64,000 bases of DNA. It comes from Corythucha ciliata (taxonomy: Eukaryota; Arthropoda; Insecta; Hemiptera; Tingidae). The stretch lies in contig CM075937.1 of NCBI GenBank assembly GCA_038030265.1, positions 27,012,198-27,076,197 of the forward strand. The letters are read 5' to 3'. Each line of letters starts with the position of its first letter. Position 1 is the stretch's first letter. The position numbers and the translations under genes were made by a program. Below are positions 38,450 to 49,165 of the stretch, piece by piece. The notes beneath the pieces were generated by a model. That model saw only the letters and a program-made list of their open reading frames with translations. It did no database searches and was not told the origin of the DNA.

Positions 38450-41400
38450 ATGCCCCACTTAAAATATTACAATGGAATGTCAGATCTGCAATCAGCAACA
38501 AAGGTAGCTTGGAGATTTGTCTTTCCCAAAATGATATTGGAATAGCAATCCTTTCAGAGACCTGGTTTCAACCAAATAAATACGTTAATTTCAATGGTTA
38601 TAATAATATAAGAATCGATAGAACTGATGGCAAGGCGGGTGTCGCAATTTTAATTAAAAACAATATACCGTACAACGTTCTTGACAGCCTTAGCCCTGAG
38701 ATAGATGGAGTTATGGTAGTAGGTGTAAAAATCCCCTTTGAAAATCATAATATTTCTATTCTATCAATTTATAACAACCCTAGCAATACAATATCTAGCA
38801 GAAACTGGGACCTTCTTTTCAGTAGTATCCCGCGACCATGTATTATCGCGGGTGACTTTAACTGCCATCACCGACTATTCGGGTGTACAATAACAAACCA
38901 CAAGGGAATCTCTCTGGTAGATGCAATTGATGATAATAATCTCGTACTCTTGAACGATGGATCTCCAACCTTGGTAAAAAATATCAGACAGATCAATGAT
39001 TCTGCCATAGACATAACCCTTGTTTCTCCTGAACTTAGCCCAAAATTTGAATGGAGAGTTATGAACGATCCGTTAGGATCGAATCATCTCCCAATAATAT
39101 TAAAAACTAATACTCCTTACAACGAAAATATACGTATCCACTCAGGAAGGAAATGGAATCTGAATAAGGCTAATTGGGAAGAATACGCCAGATTAATGGA
39201 CATTTATACCTGCGAACAATTAAAATCCTCTTCCCCAAATAACTACAATGAATTGGTTAAAAATATAAATAGAGCATGTGAAAAAACCATACCAAAATAT
39301 AAAGATATCAAAAACGCCAAATACAGCCAACCTTGGTGGAATGACGAATGTAAAACAGCCACCTTAATTAGAAAAAATGCCTACCTTTTGTATAAAACCC
39401 AGCCCAATTACAATAACTACATTTCTTACCAAATAGCCACAGCAAGAGCAAAAAAAATAATAAAAGAAAGCAAAAAAATAACGTGGAAACAATATTGTGA
39501 AAATATTAACAAAAATACCAACATTTCAGAGATGTGGCGTGCTTTTAAACGTTTAAAAAACAGAAAATCCTCCAATAAACCTCCTATCAGAAATACGGAC
39601 TGATGGGTAAATGATTTTTTCGATAAAATATGTCCTCCTTTTGCCCAAGAAGACATTAAATTTGAAAAAACGAACAATAATGAACACTTTATAATGAAAC
39701 CTTTTACTGAAAAAGAGCTCGCCACTGCTATTAAGACTAACAAGAATACAGCACCTGGACTGGACAATATACATTATCCCATGGTTTCCAACCTACCCAA
39801 AAATGCAAAACGGTTACTTTTGGAAGTTTATAATAATGCGTGGACCACAGGATCTTTTCCAGATGACTGGAAAAACTATTTAGTTGTACCGATACTGAAA
39901 CCACATAAACCAGATAATGACTGCAGGTCATACCGTCCAATATCTCTATCGTCTTGCATCCTCAAGACTTTAGAGAGAATGATTAAGGGAAGACTAGAAT
40001 GGTACTTGGAGAAAAATAATGTATTGTCCACCTCACAATTTGGATGTCGAAAAGGAAGAACAATACACGACTGTCATACTCTTTTTCTCTCTGATGTTGA
40101 TTTATCCTTTACTTATAATAAAAATGTTGTTGCAGTATTTATAGATATTGAAGGAGCATATGATAATGTAAATTTTAAAATACTGAGTAAAAAGTTAAAC
40201 TCTATTGGATTAACTAACACATTTATAAGTAATATTCTAAAACTATTCAGCGGGAGAAACGTGTTTCTCCGAATAAATAATGAAATAATCGGACCCAAGA
40301 TATCACGATCTAGATTTCCTCAAGGAGACATACTCAGTTACCTTTTCTACGCCATTTATTCAGCTGATCTGGGAAATTACTCACGCACTGACGTAAATAT
40401 TATACAATATGCCGATGATATTTGTTTATATGCGATAAATAAAAGTATACCTACATGCATAGAATCTTTGGATAACGCGATTCAGAATTTACGGGTATGG
40501 ACTAACGAAAACGGAATGACTTTCTCCCCAGCGAAATCAGTAGTGTGCCCTTTTACTAGGCGAAGAAATGTTCCCCTAGAGGAAGAAATAACGTTAGGAG
40601 GATTACGTTTCTCAGTAAGAAATAATGTTCGATTCTTGGGCTTGAATTTAGACAGAAAAATTAAATTGGAAAAATCACGTACAAGACATTATCGCTAAAA
40701 CAGACAAATTTTTTAATATTTTAAAAATGATTTGTTTCATCAATTACGGGACTGACCAAGCGACTTGCCTATTATTCTATAGATCAACAATTAGAGCCAT
40801 AATTGATTTCGGTTGCATTTTTTACAGCAGAGCCAACAAAACGACAATGCAAAAGCTAGATAGATTGCAGTACAAATGTATTAGACTGTGTATGGGATAT
40901 TTAAAAAGCACACCAACCAATGTTATCTTGGCTGAGGCCCATGAACCCCCTCTTAAATTTCGCCGTAAAATGCTGTGCGATAGATATGTATTAAAAACTT
41001 TAACAACATCACCACTCATTTATCGTAAAATTGCCCATTTGACAACTAAAGTACTTACGTATCATTACTGGAGAAAAAAACCCACACCACTAATAATTGA
41101 TAGTTTCCTTGACACATCGAAATTTCAATCACTAATAGCTTGCTCTAGCTTACTTAGTTCCAACTCAAATACCTATTTTGTACATGCCACATAACAAAGA
41201 CGACATACCCCCAATCACAACCTTAAACGAAAAAGTAATGCCATTATTAACCAACAAACATATAATTTACACAGATGGATCTAAGAAGAATGGTAACGTG
41301 GGAGCAGCTTACGTGGATAAAACTGATAATATAAAGAAACATATACAAGCTATCCAACTATTTCTCAAATTTTTCGGCGGAGTGCGTTGCAATCATTGAG

Positions 41401-42117
41401 GCCCTAAAGCATATAGAAATTTCCACAGACAACGACTTCTCAATATTAACTGATTGTCAAAGCGTAGCTGAGAGTATTTCACATTTTTGTAATGCAGCTA
41501 ATTCACCATATCTTTTGGTTGAAATAATGAGTATGTTACACAACATCACTTCCACCCAGAACAAAAGAATCTCAATAATTTGGATAAAAGGTCACGCCAA
41601 TATTCCTGGAAATGACGAAGTTGATCTACTAGCAAAAAGGGGTAGCACATCAAACAATATACTCCATTATAAAATTCCAGTTAGCGACATCCACACCACT
41701 TTCACAGAAATACTGAAAGATAAATGGCAGTCTGATTTTCAAGAACAAACAAAAGGCTATTTTTATAAAACCATAAATCCCCTTATACTACCCAAACCAT
41801 GGTTTCACAAATTAAACATATCTCGAAAAAACATTAAAAACATCAATAGAATCAGATCAAATCATGGTATATGTAATGAATATTTGACTAAAATAGGACG
41901 AAAAACCAGTACAACATGCGCCACATGCAACCAGACTGACAATCTTGAACATAAAATAATGGAATGTACAAAATACAAAATACACAGATCAAAATTTTTG
42001 AATTTACTTTATAAAAAATTAATCGCTCCATTCAACTTTTACATAATACTCACGAATATTAGAATTACACATACAGAATTAGTTAATTTCATGAACGATA
42101 GCAATATGGAACTATAG
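38446..42117 (+). pseudogene. LINE ORF2: APE endonuclease, RT, RNase H
   Basis: Cuts target DNA and copies the LINE RNA there. The ATG at 38446 overlaps the ORF1 stop. Endonuclease domain 38446-39120: LKILQWNVRSAI, ILSETWF, IIAGDFNCHH, IDITLVSPEL, DPLGSNHLPI. An in-frame TGA at 39601-39603 follows RNTD. RT domain 39694-40680: NKNTAPGLDNIHYPMV, SYRPISLSSC, AVFIDIEGAYDNV, IIQYADDICLYA. A shift near 40665 precedes the thumb. RNase H: HIIYTDGSKK (about 41255), then, after a shift near 41370, SAECVAIIEAL, LTDCQS and GHANIPGNDEVD, so all four acidic positions are there. A CX2C zinc region follows (CATCNQTDNLEHKIMEC). One stop and two shifts: inactive but young. Confidence 0.88.
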
Positions 42118-42358
42118 TAACTTTACCTACGTCTCAACACCAATGAATTTGAAATAACTTATGTAAATAAATAGCAAGATATTAAATGTTAAATAATCTG
42201 ATGAAATAAAATATTATTTATTCTACTCTCATATTTGAACTACAATACATACTTTACATTGCTACATACATACATTCATTAATTTATTACAACCTCTTAT
42301 ATTACAAATACTTAAAAATAAAAACGAACGTCGGCTAATGGCTCTCGTAAGCATAAGC

Positions 42359-42403
<45 letters not shown>

Positions 42404-42468
42404 AACATTGTGTCTCGTCCACCAGAAAGGCAGAAACGGGCTATGCTGAAAGAAACATCACTTAGGCC

Positions 42469-44430
42469 CAGTGGCGGATCTAGGATTTTAACTTGGGAGG
42501 GGTTCTACCATGAATCTCTCTCTTTTTTCCTGAGTTTCAGCCGCAAACATGCTTCTATACGAACCAATAATTGGCTTTTTCTCAAATTTAACCATGAATT
42601 AGCGGTTTTTCCCAATTTTTCCCGCGATCTAAGTGCTTTTTCAATTCAATTTTAACCGCGAATTTATTTCTCCATTTCAGACGCGAATCACCGCATTTCC
42701 TCAATTTTAGCCGTAAATTAGTGGATTTTCTCAAGCTGATCCGCGATTTATCGTTTTTCTCCGTTTCAGCGGCGAATAAGCGCTTCTTGCCCACTTTAGC
42801 CGTGAATTACTGAATCTTTAACTGCGAATGAGCTCTTCCTCTACATTTTAGACGGCAATTAGTGGTTTTTCTCAGTTTTAGCCACGAGTTAACGTTTTAT
42901 TTCTATAATTTTAGCGTTTTTCTTCACTTCTTAGTCATGCGAATTAGCGCTTGTCACTAATGCGCTTGTCATTTCAGCCGCAAGTTATCTCGTTTCCTTA
43001 GTTCTAGCAGAGAATTAGCGTTTGGTTTTCTTCGTTTCACGCCTGAATCACCGCTTTTACTCAATTTCAGCTTCGAACTGGAGGATTTTCACAAAATCCG
43101 TAAATTTGCGTTTATCTTCATTTCAGCTCCGCGAATGAGCGCCTTTTGTTACATTGACCGTGAATCAACGCAATTTCCCAATTTTAGCCGGGAATTAGCG
43201 TCTGTATCAGTTTTAGCCGTGAACAAGCGGAATTGCCAAATGTATCTTTGAAATTTAGTTTCACATTAGCGCTTGCTTGTGCCGAGAAGTAGCGTATTTC
43301 TCCATTTTAGCTGCTGATAAGCGCTTTCTGCCAAAATTAGCCACGAATTAAATATTTAATTTTCTTCCTTTTAGTTGCAAATGAGCATTTTACATCAATT
43401 TTAGACGGGAATTAGCGGTTTGTCTCAGTTTTAGCCGTGAATAAGCGGCTTTTCTATCACTTGTATCCGTGAATATTAGCTTTTTTTCTCAATTTTTACC
43501 GCGATCTAAGCGCTTTTTCTCATTTTTTAGTCGCAAATTATTTCTCAATTTTAGCCACGAATTACCACGTTTCCTTAATTTTAGCCAAGTTGTTTCGCGA
43601 ATTGGCTTATTTCTCCATTTTAGTTGTGAATGAGCGTTTGAATTAGTAGATTTTCTCAGTTTTAGCCGCGAATTACGTGGCTTTCTCGATTTTGACCGTG
43701 AACTAGCGATTTTTCTCAATTGCGCTTTTTTCTGTTGTTGCCTCGAGAAAACCACGAATTTTGCGTTTTCAAAAATTAATTGTTGAGCCAGGTGAGCGAT
43801 GGACTTCAGCTTTTTCTCAATTTTCGCCACATATTAGTGATTTTTTTCATTTTCAGCCACGGATTAGTGATTTATTTTCGTTTTCTACTATGAGTCAACG
43901 CTTTTCTGCTATCGCTCAAAGACGCTATTTGATTTTAGCGTTTTTTTTTTCAACGTTCTCCCGCGTACTTGCCCAAAGAGTAGCACATTAGAACGCTTTC
44001 TCAATTTCTTCTGCCTTATAGACCTACCGGTATTTGTAGTTGGCGTTTTTTCTCTGGTTTGTCCGCGAAGTTGCCTTCAGATAATTATCTCGAATTGGAG
44101 TATTTTTCCTAATTTAAGTGGCAAATGATCGCTTGTTCTCAATATTTGCCGCTAATCATCGCTTTGAAACCTAAAAATCATTTTTTTTTTTTTCACCTAT
44201 TTATGCTTTTTGGTGCCCCCCCCCTCAATGAATGGTGGCCTCACCATCACGAGATCGCCCATTCGTCGTGAAATCATCATTCTGTGCAGATCCCCCTTCA
44301 ACAGTCGCCCTTTGGTATGTACAAGGTATTGGAAGAAATCTCTGGAATGACTATCAACAAATTTTTGGCGGACGCCATCTTCTTAGGGGGGGTTTAAACT
44401 CCCAAAACCAACCCCGCAGATCCGCCACTG
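42469..44430. mobile_element. hAT element filled with a 30-bp minisatellite
   Basis: Inverted ends CAGTGGCGGATCT and AGATCCGCCACTG, with a perfect 8-base duplication CTTAGGCC at 42461-42468 and 44431-44438. The interior has no transposase. From about 42570 to 44170 it is a degenerate tandem repeat of about 30 bases, consensus CCGCGAATTAGCG plus TTTTTCTCAATTTTAG, some 45-50 units. Confidence 0.9.
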
Positions 44431-44437
44431 CTTAGGC

Positions 44438-44832
44438 CCGTGGCGGATCCACCATTTTATCAAGGGGGGGGGGGTGTCGAAGCAAAAATGTTCTCCTCCC
44501 TGGTAGGAGGGGGGAGGGGAGAGATTGCACACCGCCAGTCAAACAGAAAGATATAGTAGCCACTTCTCCTGATTTTTCGGGTTTCTTTTCCTGGAAGAAT
44601 GAAATCAAAATCTTCGGTTGGGGGGGGGGGGTCCTTTACCCAGCCAGTGGTTTCATATGAATTTTCCCGCTTCTTTATTTGTAGTGATGTGATAACTGTC
44701 GATTCACATTTATAATTGCATTCATTTTCTTACCTCTATTTTTCATTTTTTGTATTTCTTTCTTATTTTATACTATTATACTGACCTTAAGGGGGGTTTT
44801 GTCCCCCATCCCCCCACCGTGGATCGGCCACT
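44438..44832. mobile_element. Probable second, short hAT-like element
   Basis: Starts CGTGGCGGATCCACC directly next to the previous duplication. The matching end GGTGGATCGGCCACT is imperfect (at about 44818-44832). Contains G/C runs. TSD not resolved. Confidence 0.45.
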
Positions 44833-45428
44833 AACCGTGGGCTATCTCGACCAGGGCGAACTGGGGAAATGGCGATCAGTCGGCCACTCATAAGAGCGGT
44901 TGTTGGGGAGGGGGTTTGCGGATTGTGAATTTCGCCCAGAGGTTCATTCAATTTTAGCCTGGAGAGCCCGCCTGGGAGAATACTGTGCCGAGCAGTTCAG
45001 TTCTCATGCTCATGGGGAAGGAGCGTTTCTCATGAGGGACGGATGATGCAGTGAGGAAATAGACAATGAAGATGAAGGACTGCCAGACACATGCAACACC
45101 AGGTTACCAGCCCGTTAGTGACTGTCAGCGGATGTACTGACTGCCCACGGTGTGGACCACGCGAAAGTGGGCGTTCTCAGGTGAGACTGTGGGTGGCGGA
45201 CGGGTAGTCTGAAATAGAATAGAGTTTCACTCTGCATTGGCATCCAAGTACGACAATGAATACTGGACTGGATGTGAAACTGGAAGTTGATGCCGGAACT
45301 TGAGAGAATTGAACTGGAGGGACCCAGGAATCAGGATTCGAAAAGCTTGTTGTATGTCCTCTATGAATTCGAGAGTTTGCTCACTACTCCACAACACAAT
45401 AAACTCGGGAGCAAAAATTAGAACTCAA
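44833..45428. other. No gene recognised
   Basis: Nothing identifiable; part of the 9.7-kb inserted segment. Confidence 0.35.
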
Positions 45429-45574
45429 TAGTTCTGTTCCAACGAGAACGAGGTGTTTCGAATATGTTCGGAACAGAAATTTAAGATTATTACATTTTAT
45501 TGGCTGTTCTCATGGGAACTCTGCTCCGAACATGTTCCAAACACCTTGCCAGAACAAACACCTATTCACTCAAT
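45429..45574. repeat. Foldback related to 48741-48871
   Basis: TTCTGTTCCAACGAGAACGA and ATGTTCGGAACAG at the left pair with GCTCCGAACATGTTCC and CCTTGCCAGAACA at the right. The same theme (CTGTTCCAG, AGGTGTTTGG) forms the tighter MITE at 48741. Confidence 0.55.
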
Positions 45575-45819
45575 TGATGACAACTACAACAAACAACACA
45601 ATTGATGACAAATGCAAGTGCTGGGCTCAATCAGCTAAACTGCCAACAAATCATGAGACGAGAAAGCCCGAGAAAGCTATATAAAAAAATTTAAAAATAG
45701 GTTCTTTGATTCACTCCCACACTGACCCAATGTTGCGCAACATGAATCAGAGAATCCCATTTCCGTTGGGATGCAAAAATATTCAAAAATACTAACCCGC
45801 AACACATGATATTAGACAC

Positions 45820-46053
45820 AAAGAGTCGACTCTGCCCCGACTCTGCTGAGACTCACGCGATATTCATTTCTAGACACAAAGAATCTACTCAAAGAGTCTC
45901 AGTGTGGACTAGAATCTAGACAAAAGAATAAAAAAAAAGAATCTGCAACACATGATATTCAAGCAAAAAAGACTCGACTCTGCCCCGACTCTTTCGGGAT
46001 TCATTTCTAGACACAAAGAATCGGACTCAAAGAGTCTCAGTGTGTACTAGGAT
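45820..46053. repeat. Tandem subterminal repeat, about 130 bp x 2
   Basis: The block with GACTCTGCCCCGACTCT, ATTCATTTCTAGACACAAAG and CAAAGAGTCTCAGTGTG occurs twice in a row. The second copy forms the right end of the 9.7-kb segment. Confidence 0.65.
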
Positions 46054-46524
46054 TTAACTCCTATGTCATTATCACTGTGCCATATGGATGGTTCTTTAAA
46101 CAAAACTGATAAGTCAGTACTAATTCATGAGTTAGAGAAACAAGTCGAAGATATGGAGCCCATAAACTTTTTTTTTTTTGGAACCATACAGCCATGGTGT
46201 TTTTTAAAGAATGCATTTCGGGCCCATTCCCGGTGCCCCTCATTAGCATTACCGCTTCACCTCTAAGGCCAAACACCCCGGAGTTTTGGAGCAGTGTCAA
46301 AAAATATATTGCAATGCCTTGTCAATAACGCTGCAAGTAGAACAGCTATTGTATTTGATCGATATTTCATACCCTCAATCAAAGATTATGAACATTCTCT
46401 CAGGGGTAATTTAAACAATGGGGAATTCCACATCTCCGGTCCTCTACAAACAAGAACAGCAGATTTTGCAAAAGATTTGAAAAATATGAAGTTTAAGGAA
46501 GCTTCTGATCGATCATTGGGCTGA
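46054..46524 (+). pseudogene. Unknown repetitive protein, C-part
   Basis: Resumes the gene interrupted at 36380: LTPMSLSLCHMDGSLNKTDK, VLIHELEKQVED, then after a T-run and frame change SKNILQCLVNNAASRTAIVF, DRYFIPSIKDYEHSLRG and LQTRTADFAKDLKNMKFKEA. In the family this is a conserved module (IVFDxYxxxSIKDxE). Frame changes near 46170 and 46290 and a stop at 46522 make it non-functional. Confidence 0.62.
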
Positions 46525-46621
46525 TTAAGAGATGGCAACTGTAGTGCGTGGGCCGGTGCTTGTAACGATGCCGGTCCGTCTACAATTAACGTACCTCGCG
46601 GAGTCGGCCAGGGAACACCTT

Positions 46622-46895
46622 GCGGTTGAAGTCAGGCCTTGGGGTTGCCTTTTGGGACGCGCCACAAGGACACTGACCCGCGCACAAGGATGTTCCTGGG
46701 GGCTAGAGTACTCCGCGGTTGAGATCAGGCCCCGGGGTTGCCTTTTGAGACGCGCCACGGGGACACTGATTCGTGCACGAAGATACTCTAAGGGAAGGAG
46801 AGTACTCCGCGGTTGACTTCAGGCTCCGGGGTTGCCCGGGGGTTGCCTTTTAGGGCGCGCCACGGAGACACTGGATCGTGCACGGAGATGCTCTC
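46622..46895. repeat. Tandem repeat, about 95 bp x 3
   Basis: GCGGTTGA, then a CAGGC block, GGGGTTGCCTTTT, GCGCGCCAC, ACACTG and CGTGCAC recur three times at about 93-97 base spacing. Probably LTR-internal repeats. Confidence 0.75.
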
Positions 46896-47110
46896 GGACA
46901 AAAAAATAAAAATAAAGTTTATTTAGTCAGCTTTAGGAACGGGGGAAAGCGCGACCGGTGACGACCAAAAGACGACTGAATTGTTGGAGCTCAAGCTCGC
47001 TTTATATAGGGCTTTTTGCCCCCCCCCCCCCCGTTCCTCTATCTTTCCTTTTTTATTTAATAAATATGTGAAGGAACAAAATTAAGTCGCGGATGAAGCG
47101 AAGAATAAAA
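46896..47110 (+). repeat. LTR-like promoter/poly(A) debris of a gypsy element
   Basis: Contains GCTCGCTTTATATAGGGC (TATA-like, about 46995), a 14-base C-run and TTTAATAAATATGTG (AATAAA). It sits between the tandem repeat and a pol fragment. Boundaries are not clear. Confidence 0.4.
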
Positions 47111-47169
47111 AATGGAGTGGAACACAACACACGCCGCCCCCAGCGTTCCGCGACTCGCGTGTGGCATAC

Positions 47170-47822
47170 GTCTGCGTCTGTTTATCCGTCGTAATGTTGT
47201 AGCGGACGCACTCAGCAGGATTGAAGAGATATCCCTATCGGAGGATTACAATGCCCTGGCAATGGGACAGGAACAGGACACCTCGATTCCATCTCTCCGC
47301 GCCCAGTCCAATCTTAAATTCGATTGTGTATCCGTGCCGGGAATGAACGTCAAGATCCTATGTGAGACATCCACCGGGAGTAATAGACCATACTTGCCTG
47401 AGTCATTTCGACGACCAGTTTTTCTAAAACTCCACAGATTAAGTCACCCTGGGATTAAAGCTTCTCGAAAACTGATTTCCCAGAGATTCTTCTGGCCATC
47501 AATGCATAAAGACATCGGCAATTGGACAAGGCAATGTTTAGCCTGCCAAACGTGCAAAACCACACGACACACACGTTCAGCGATCGGAAATTTTACACCG
47601 GCAGCAAAACTAGAACATGTACACATGGACATCATCGGCCCATTACCGCCTTCCCAAGGAAAAAGATTCTGTCTTACCCTAATTGATCGCAGGTCGCATT
47701 GGATGGAAGCAATTCCACTAACAAATATTGAAAGTAGCACAATCGCCAGAAAATTCTATAAACACTGGATTTCTCGCTACGGAATACCCAAGCGGCTCAC
47801 CACCGACATTGTAATCCTCCGA
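47170..47822 (+). pseudogene. Gypsy pol fragment: RNase H end and integrase N-half
   Basis: Open frame (part of 47112-47825) with the RNase H terminus NVVADALSRIEEI, the integrase zinc finger LHRLSHPGIKASRKL and CLACQTCK (about 47440-47560), and the first catalytic Asp in HVHMDIIGPLPPSQG. It breaks off at YGIPKRLTTD, just where the second Asp block begins. The break coincides with an inverted copy of 47191-47253. It is a truncated third gypsy family, distinct from gypsy 1 and 2. Confidence 0.8.
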
Positions 47823-47870
47823 TAGGGATATCTCTTCAATCCTGCTGAGTGCGTCCGCTACAACATTATC
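47808..47870 (-). repeat. Inverted copy of 47191-47253
   Basis: Reverse complement of about 60 bases of the pol fragment (TTGTAGCGGACGCACTCAGC onward), nearly perfect. It lies directly at the pol break point. Confidence 0.85.
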
Positions 47871-47891
47871 TTCTCCTTTTCACGGTATTGC

Positions 47892-47915
47892 ACATTCCTC
47901 CTGAAACACCCTGTA
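47892..47915 (-). repeat. Isolated TACAGGGTGTTTCAGGAGG end
   Basis: Reverse complement reading TACAGGGTGTTTCAGGAGGA. Another solo terminus of the family at 12285 and 24174. Confidence 0.6.
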
Positions 47916-48197
47916 TATTTCATAGATTAAACATATCACCTGCATCATTGACCCCACCATGAGGTTCGAATTGGACAATTTGAATTAGGGAGAAACGTTT
48001 CACTCAGAAAAAGCAAATACTTACCAAAAATGCATCAGATTCTTCAAAGAATCTGAGAAAAATTTAAAGAAATATTACCCAATATGTAATACTTAAAGGC
48101 CTATAAATGGTTCGGAGCTCGCGGAGCAGTCCCGTATCGACCAAAAGAGCGACTTTTCATCGAAATCTGCCTGGAACGTGAACAATTGAACAAGATG
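47916..48197. other. No gene recognised
   Basis: Short AT-rich spacer; nothing seen. Confidence 0.35.
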
Positions 48198-48525
48198 ACC
48201 GAACAAATAGACGATTTCCGTGGAAAAAGCGAAGGTTTAAATTTAAGACGTTTTCAGTCAAGCGCCGGTAAGGTTGAGGGAAAGGGATAAATTTAGTTGC
48301 TAGGTCAAAACCAGGTCGACCCGGAATGGAAGAACTCCTACAGTCACCGAAGCAGCAATAGTATCGCATTTTTCTGACTTTAGATGAGAAGCACGCGAAG
48401 GAAGTATAATTGTGGACTCGAAATAAACGAAAAACTCAAAAAATCGTGTAGTATTTGAAACCGAAGTACACTCGTAGTAATGCTAGCAATGTGAAAAAAA
48501 TACTGTTAAAGAGGATTCAGGCCAT
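48198..48525 (-). mobile_element. THAP-bearing TIR element, copy 2 (partial)
   Basis: Minus-strand copy of the 35550-36203 element. It ends at 48198 with the same 34-base terminal sequence, here in full. The frame MRYYCCFGDCRSSSIPGRPG, FDLATKFIPFPQPYR (48369 downward) is the C2CH/THAP-like start of a DNA-binding domain. The rest of the domain and any transposase are missing. Confidence 0.65.
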
Positions 48526-48740
48526 AGAGATAAAAATGAATGGAGAAAGCTTGGGCTTGAAATTTGTTGGCCGTAGTTATAGTGGGAGGCATAGATAAAG
48601 GAAGTATACTATAGTTGGGAAACTGGCGGTGGTGGGGGTAAGACAGTCTTTTGCGCTCCCTGGCGTAAAGCCGCCCAACTATTTTCACCGAAATCGCCGG
48701 TAGATAGCGGTAGTTTTTCTCTTTCACGTACTTTATTAAT

Positions 48741-48871
48741 TGGTCTGTTCCAGTGAGGTGTTGGGAAAATATTCGGAGTAGATTTGCTATAGGACCAGCC
48801 AATATTTTATTGGCTGGTCCCATGGCAAATTTGCTCCAAACATGTTTCCAAACACCTTACTGGAACAGACT
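48741..48871. mobile_element. Foldback MITE, about 130 bp
   Basis: TGGTCTGTTCCAGTGAGGTG at the left, GGTGTTTGG... inverted as CAAACACCTTACTGGAACAG at the right, and a tight centre GACCAGCCAATA/TATTGGCTGGTC. Near-perfect hairpin. Confidence 0.82.
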
Positions 48872-49033
48872 AATATTCCTATTGGTTCAAAAAGAAAAAA
48901 AACTGATACAATATTTATGATTGTTATTTTATTGACAAAATTTCACAAATAGGAGTGTTCATGAACAATGCTAAACCTTGTATTTTTGTTATTATACTAC
49001 AATCCGAACAGATGGGTGCAGTTCACAGATCAA
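48872..49033. other. No gene recognised
   Basis: AT-rich; nothing seen. Confidence 0.35.
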
Positions 49034-49165
49034 TTAGACTTTTATGCTCTCCAACCACTTCCGAGCCAAATCACGATTGGAGGGCAAGTAATGTTGGGGC
49101 AATGTTCTGTCCTCACAGCCGGGTACACAGCACTTGTGCTTCCCACCAGGCGTTGTTACTATGTG
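49034..49165 (-). pseudogene. THAP-domain fragment
   Basis: On minus, KHKCCVPGCEDRTLPQHYLP then RDLARKWLESIKV and a stop. The C-x4-C start and RKWLESI helix are those of a THAP zinc finger, the DNA-binding module of P-element-like transposases and related host proteins. The second half (C, H and AVPTIF-type end) is missing. It may be an exon or a relic. It is a different sequence from the finger at 48157-48369. Confidence 0.6.

Larger units (their letters stand above)
37607..42401 (+). mobile_element. I-type LINE with RNase H, nearly full length
   Basis: Two overlapping open frames (gag-like ORF1; endonuclease-RT-RNase H ORF2), a 3' untranslated region and a 39-base A-tail at 42363-42401. 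The RNase H domain places it in the I/R1/LOA group. The 5' end is unclear and no target duplication was fixed. Confidence 0.85.
36381..46053. mobile_element. 9.7-kb segment with matching inverted ends, inserted in the unknown gene
   Basis: The left end (36381 on) and the inverted right end (to about 46056) share GTACACACTGAGACTCTTTG and the following AGTC. Aligned from TAAA, 17 of the first 21 bases agree. The end motif is repeated at 45889, so there are subterminal copies. Reading across the ends joins two parts of one gene. No transposase of its own was found. Content: foldback MITE, LINE, hAT element, satellite-like stretches. It could be one large TIR transposon or a small one enlarged by later insertions. 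Confidence 0.6.

Noticed and set aside
42540..44170. CRISPR-like regular repeats
   Set aside because: Units are adjacent and degenerate with no unique spacers; they lie inside a hAT element of a eukaryote.
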